Notes under the pieces: generated by a model
What the model was told of the DNA's origin: nothing
Databases searched by the model: none
What the model saw: the letters and a program-made list of their open reading frames with translations, nothing else
NCBI GenBank assembly: GCA_020631735.1
Contig: CM036201.1
Coordinates: 70,573,394-70,637,393, forward strand
Reading direction: 5' to 3'
Origin: Saccharum officinarum
Taxonomy: Eukaryota > Streptophyta > Magnoliopsida > Poales > Poaceae
DNA: 64,000 nucleotides
Shown: piece after piece, positions 59,136 to 64,000 of the stretch
How positions within the stretch are numbered: the first letter of the stretch is position 1
Layout of the letters: each line of letters begins with the position of its first letter
Position numbers and translations under genes: made by a program

Positions 59136-59295
59136 TGTTGCCTTTCTCCTTCGATCGGACGGGAGGACGGGGGAGCCCCAACACACCGGACGCGCGCGGA
59201 ATTGAAGAATGCAAGAGCAGGGGAGGGGGATGAGGAAGACGGTGGTGATTGGGAAATGGTAATGCAGTGCCGGGGAGGCGACGGCCAGGAGTGGT

Positions 59296-59305
59296 TATTT
59301 ATATA
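59296..59305 (-). promoter_or_regulatory. Probable TATA box of the SAUR gene
   Basis: TATATAAATA on the minus strand, about 160 bp upstream of the start codon, giving a 5' leader of roughly 130 nt. Upstream lies a long pyrimidine-rich stretch (59400-59660, plus strand). Confidence 0.6.
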
Positions 59306-59803
59306 TAATAAAATAATATAATATTAATATATAATCGGGTGGAGGGAAGAGGGGATGTGGGGACCGCATGCCGGCGGGAGGTCGAGAGCCCAGCCGCTGC
59401 CGCTTAGACTCTCCGTGCTCTTCGTCCTCTATATTCATCCTCTAAAAGAATATTTTGTCTTGGTTATCGAGATTCTCTTCTCTATTCCACTTTCTTCCGC
59501 ATTCATCCATTCTTTATATCTCATATTCTATATTAACTACCCTATATTTTATTCAACGATCTCCAACTACCATCTCTTCTCTTCTCACTATTTCTTTTTT
59601 TTATCCATTTTCTTCTCTCTTTCCACGCGGCGTGCTCTGCTGCTTCCTCCCTGCTTTAGCGGAGGTTCGCTCATACGCCAGGAATAACGGAAGGAGAGGG
59701 ATATGCTACTTTACCGGGTGACGTAGAGTAAGCCGCTGCAGCTTGTTTTCCTTCAAATCGCTACTGCAGGACGAGACCGAGGACGCCGCTGCAGTCAGTC
59801 CTA

Positions 59804-60043
59804 GGGCCGGTTTAGATAAAAAAATTTGTAAAACGGCACTGTAGCTTTTTCGTTGTTATTTGTCAAATATTATCCAATCATAGTCTAATTAGGCTTAAAA
59901 GATTCGTCTCGTCCATTTCGTCTAAACTGTGTAATTAGTTTTATTTTTTATCTATATTTAATGTTTCATGCATGTATTCAAAGATTCGATGTGACGAGAA
60001 ATCTGAAAAATTTCGCAAATTTTTTTAGGAACTAAACACGACC
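59804..60043. mobile_element. Tourist-like MITE, about 240 bp
   Basis: Ends GGGCCGGTTTAGAT and GAACTAAACACGACC form imperfect inverted repeats, flanked by CTA and TTA (target type TWA, degraded on the left). Internal phrases such as TTCGTCTCG and TGTGTAATTAGTTTT are typical of this common grass MITE. Lies about 500 bp beyond the SAUR TATA box. Confidence 0.75.
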
Positions 60044-60879
60044 TTAGCCGTCACCAGGTGAGCAGAGCGGCGGCAGCTGGCGGGGGCATATTTTGTCCGG
60101 AGTTGCTGGGCTCTAGTAGCTTGCATGCATGCGTCGTCGTCTCTGTCCGCATTCCGGTGGGCTGCGGCGCCGGGGAGCAGAGTGCAGGGGCATGTTGGCC
60201 GGATTCTTCGGCTGCCGCACAGCACAGCCAGCCAGGCCCAGGCAGACATGTCGGCAAGACACGGAGGATTTCCGTAGCTAGTGGCCAGGGTTTAACATGA
60301 CGCCCGACGTGGGAACATTATATGTCAATAATGACAGTGAAAAATTACTGCCGTCCAAAACTCCAAACTAATCTGGTCCAAACCTGCGGAACATTTGACA
60401 CAGAGAAAGCATCCTAACAGACTACCGATACTTTCAAATAACAATTTCTAAAGACCTTGATTTTCCATACGTAGGCTCCTGCACCCCAAACGGTAAACAA
60501 TCCGTCATTTACTGTTTAGCCATTATTCGGTCTAAACGGCCACTTAAATGGACAAAACGGTTGTTAAATGGACTAAATGACTGATTAAACAAAAATGGCA
60601 TACAACTATATTGCGTTTAAACAGTGTGTAAATAGGCTAAACGACCGTTTAGACGAATAGGGACGTGGGTGAGAAAAGCAAGCCGTCTCTAAAATGGGCC
60701 AACCGTAAATTGATTTCTATGAGTAGTCCCTCGTCTCAAACCCTTATTTAGTTATTATTTCGAAACTGATTCGGTAAGGATGGCCCTACAAATAGAGAGA
60801 TTTCCAGACATGGTCCTCTATGTAAGCCCTTTTTAAAAATCAATTTTTTTAATGTGGTATGTAGTGAAGCATACATCTA
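60044..60879. other. Intergenic sequence with a TTTAAAC-type repeat
   Basis: 60490-60660 carries many phrases of the form (T)AAACGGTT/AACGACCGTTTA in both orientations, probably a degenerate DNA-transposon remnant. Nothing else assigned. Confidence 0.35.
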
Positions 60880-61090
60880 GAAATAGTTGCAGTGCAAATA
60901 ATAAATCTATAAAATTTTCACATAAAGTTGAATAAAGACAAACTTTATACCATAAATTTAAAATATTTTTATCATTTAAGATCATTTGAGGGCTAAAATG
61001 TTCATTACAAAATTTAAAATTTTCCAAACCGCCTCGGATGGAGACATATGTTATACAAAATTGTAATGCTTGACGAGATATCAAAGCATG
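60880..61090. repeat. Dispersed AT-rich module (second copy)
   Basis: Related to 57245-57600 in the same orientation, starting AATAGTTGCA. Its right edge directly meets the Stowaway pair. Confidence 0.5.
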
Positions 61091-61092
61091 TA

Positions 61093-61490
61093 CTCTCTTT
61101 GTTCCAATTTGTAAGTCTTTTTGGGTTTCTAGATACATACTCCATTCATACTAAAAAAATAAAGTCGTTTTGGATAGCGATACGGTCTCCAAAGTATAAC
61201 TTTGACTTCTTGTTTTCATAAAAATATTTATCGAAAAGTGATACATGTATATTTTTATGTTTTTCAAGACAAATCTATTCATATGGTTTTCATATTTCCA
61301 AACCCAACAACTTAGAAGTTATTCATGATTTATATTTCTAATGTTTCACCCAAGCCTTATCCAAAACGACTTCGTTTTTTTTAACACGGAGGGAGTAGCT
61401 TTTATTACGCACCTAGAAATAATTTGTATCTACATAAAAAGATATGTATCTAGAAATGTCAAAATGACTTATAATTTTGAACAAAGGGAG
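61093..61490. mobile_element. Stowaway MITE, split by another Stowaway
   Basis: Ends CTCTCTTTGTTCCAATTTGT and ACAAAGGGAG form inverted repeats, with TA at 61091-61092 and 61491-61492. It is interrupted at 61140-61395. Confidence 0.8.
61140..61395. mobile_element. Inner Stowaway MITE, 256 bp
   Basis: Ends CTCCATTCATACTAAAAAAA and its mirror GACTTCG...CGGAGGGAG, sharing AAGTCGTTTTGGATA inside; TA flanks at 61138-61139 and 61396-61397. Confidence 0.8.
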
Positions 61491-62865
61491 TAGTACTTTA
61501 TAACCTTTTTATTTGCGATTTGCGAATATTTAGGGTATTCAATAAAAAGTGGGATAAATTAATACAAAAGAACATCCCTTATCTAGTCACAAATGTATTT
61601 TAGGGTGGTTATGGATGCGTCATAATACAATACTCATTTATATAGAAACACGGTATATGCTGCTATAAAAACCGGATCTGAAATTAGATTCTAGATGTCC
61701 CTAAAATTAGTTTTATTTAGTAGTGTAAATTTCTAATGATTTTACTCTTATTTTGTTTTTTCTTTTGTTGCTCAACCCAGAAGCAATGCGGGACCTGGGT
61801 ACAGCTAGCTAGAGCCTAAAGGTCGAGCTAGCTCAAAACTGTGTGCTTCATTGCGGTTGTGGTCTAGCGCACAAGAAACCATGAAAGAACACCAGCTGGT
61901 CTCCGTTCTGCCTCCGCCTTCTAGGCCACTGGCGACCAAATATCTTTGGCCTGTTAATAGTTTGCGGCTGTGGCGGTGCCATATGCATGAACCTGCAGGA
62001 TAGAAGAAACACGTACAGCTGCCACTCTGCAGATTCCTTAAAGCGATTTTCTCGTGTCCTGACGAGCTCTAGTGATGGGAGAGTGCAGTAAATTCTTCCT
62101 AAATACTTTCTCCGTTTGAATTATAACACGTTTTGATATTTCTAGATACATTTCTTTTACTACATATCTAGACATAGTTTATATGTAAGCGATTGGGAAG
62201 TGAGTATATAAAATAACAAATATTGAGTATGTGATTGGGAATTAATTCACTTCTAGATGTTTCCAAAATCTCTCTTGCAGCATCTTTTCATGGGACACAC
62301 TAGCACTGATTCGGGGTCCAATTACTATAGTGTGAGGTGCATCAATCAATCTATATATGTGCAGTTCGGTAGATGATTTTTGCGGCTGATAAGACAGCTG
62401 ATGCTGTTTTGTTATGAGAGAAAAACACTGTATCATGGCTGATAAGTCGGGCTGATAAGTTCAAGCGAACTATACTGCCATAAATTCCTTTCACGAGAGA
62501 AAAACGTCATTTGGATGGCTTTTTATTTCTTGAATAAGGTTTTGAGTTATAGTTGCCCTAAATTTCTTTCGATTGTTTTATGTTCTGAGATGAGATGTAA
62601 TAAGATTGGTCTGAGTCCTCTGGTTAGAGCATAAAGCCAAATATTTCTTTTCTTTTATCTAAAAATGTGACTGACCAACTAACAAGGGGTGGGCTACCCT
62701 TCCTGAGGCATATTCTACTTCTTCTTCGTTGAACCAGCAACCTTAACCCATTGTGCCCATGCCCTCCATTGCCGCCCTTGGCCAGCAAATCGGCCGCAAC
62801 ACCTTAGGCGATCTATACATATGGTGTGGTAATATTTTTCTGAATCATAGAAAGACATAAACACT
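61491..62865. repeat. Intergenic sequence with MITE remnants
   Basis: 62111-62190 (ACTTTCTCCGTTTGAATTAT ... TATCTAGACATAG) looks like one end of a further Stowaway. 62364-62470 (GGCTGATAAG twice, GAGAGAAAAACACTG, ending TTCAAGCGAAC) is a remnant of a MITE common in grass genomes. The rest is unassigned. Confidence 0.5.
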
Positions 62866-63424
62866 CATACTTGCATACACACTCACTCCTATAAACACAC
62901 ATGTGCACACTTCTATCCCTATGAGCACCTCCTAAAGACTAAGACTAGACCGATATATCTTAAGATTGATGAAGTCACTATTCGCTGTCGATGAAAACAC
63001 CGTCTACCACTTAAACAACAATGTTGTTCAATCCTATATTAAATTCAGGAAAATGCGAGCACTCATAGCAAGTGTTCGAAGACATTGGCATTGGAATTGG
63101 CCTTGGTGTTGGCGTTGGTTTTTAGTTCACACCAAACCGATATTTGAAAGTGTCCGAAGACACCGATGAAATACAGATGCAAAGCCACACTCGCTCACAT
63201 GTCAACCCCAGCCCATAATCTCTTTCAGGCTTCAGCCCAGCATGACAACCCATGGGCACTTAACAACAGGCCAGTTGCCAACACCAGCTGGACCAGTCCA
63301 TCCCTAACCCTACTGTTCACATCCGCGGCGGCCTCTAACCACCCCACCCAAAGTTGCCTATATGGCATATTCATTCCTCTAGTATTCACTTTTCATGATT
63401 TTGAAATGAGTATTTAGGACCCTA
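62866..63424. other. Dispersed repeat-like sequence, unassigned
   Basis: 62870-63010 (ACACTCACTCCTATAAACAC, CCTATGAGCACCTCC) resembles a repeat frequent in grass DNA whose class I cannot name. 63166-63417 is an 83-codon frame without recognisable content. Confidence 0.35.
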
Positions 63425-64000
63425 AATGAATTCAAATTAAAAAGTCATCAACTACAAAGTCGTAATTCTCATCGAGATCTACAACTTTGGTTTTGATCGT
63501 TTTGCCATCTAAGATTATTTGACAAATTTAAATTTTAAATTGTGGAACTTTGAGCCATACTTCGACGACCTCAATGATTTCAATGGAAACATCATCAACT
63601 ACAAAGCTATAGTTCTCAAAGAGATGTACAACTTTGGTTTTGGTCAATTTTCCATGCGAGGTCATTTGAACATTTTGGATTTCAAAATGTTAGAACTTCA
63701 AATACAATTTTGAGGTCACAAATGATTTCTAATGAAAAAGCTTTCAACTAAAAAGTTGTAGGTCTCATCGAAATCTACAACCTTGCTTCTAGTCATTTTT
63801 CCATCTGAGGTTGTTTTACAATTTAGAAAAAATGGATTTAAAATTATGAGAACTACAAACAAAATTTTAGGACCATAAATGATTTCAAATGAAAAAGTCA
63901 TCAACAACAAAACTTTGTTTGAAAAAAAAGTTATGAATGTTACTATACTACAACATGGTTATCACGGTCGGATCATCCAATGAGCTGATGGTGAAAAACT
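63425..64000. repeat. Tandem repeat of about 150 bp, running off the window
   Basis: Units start AATGA(A/T)TTC at 63425, 63573, 63721 and 63878 (spacing 148, 148, 157). Each has a TCAACTA(C/A)AAAG phrase, a TC...GAGATCTACAACTTTG phrase and a run near TTTTCCATC(T)GAGGT. The array continues past the end. Confidence 0.85.

Noticed and set aside
58612..59214. 200-codon frame on the minus strand overlapping the SAUR gene in another phase
   Set aside because: Arg/Pro-rich shadow of the GC-rich SAUR coding sequence; the SAUR frame has clear family motifs.

Overview
The window looks like repeat-dense chromatin of a large grass genome, probably panicoid; that placing rests on family resemblance and was not searched. 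Almost all of it is transposable elements, many nested, and there is one convincing host gene, a minus-strand SAUR-family gene at about 59 kb. A run of 100 N (43043-43142) marks a draft-assembly join.

Layout. 1-11 kb: LTR-type sequence in both orientations, degenerate, without readable proteins. 11.1-27.45 kb: an old, broken CRM-like chromovirus (minus strand) split inside its reverse transcriptase by a younger, almost intact Ty3/gypsy element at 14270-26105. The younger element has near-identical LTRs, a 5-bp target duplication (CTACG), an initiator-Met primer-binding site, one long gag-pol frame with two stops, and an additional 234-codon reading frame between primer-binding site and gag. 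27.5-33.2 kb: retroelement remnants carrying a complete 2600-bp non-autonomous CACTA element (29821-32420) with 26-bp perfect terminal inverted repeats, a GTG target duplication and inverted arrays of AGCCCA/TGGGCT. 33.2-37.5 kb: a 97-bp tandem repeat, a solo LTR and unassigned sequence. 37477-43042: a second CACTA element with a decayed TNPD-type transposase, cut by the gap. 43143-52748: a non-autonomous LTR element with 3.7-kb LTRs and only 2.26 kb of gene-free internal sequence. The 3' part of its LTR, its primer-binding site and part of its leader are related to the 14-26 kb element, but its U3/promoter is different.

52.7-64 kb is more gene-like: hairpin and tandem repeats, a 5'-truncated LINE containing a small MITE, several Tourist- and Stowaway-type MITEs (one Stowaway inside another), the SAUR gene, and a ~150-bp tandem array running off the window edge.

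How the parts work together: the gypsy element at 14-26 kb encodes or once encoded the proteins that its non-autonomous relative at 43-53 kb would need in trans. The CACTA elements would likewise depend on a transposase that neither copy here can supply intact. No CRISPR, operon or bacterial-type feature is present.
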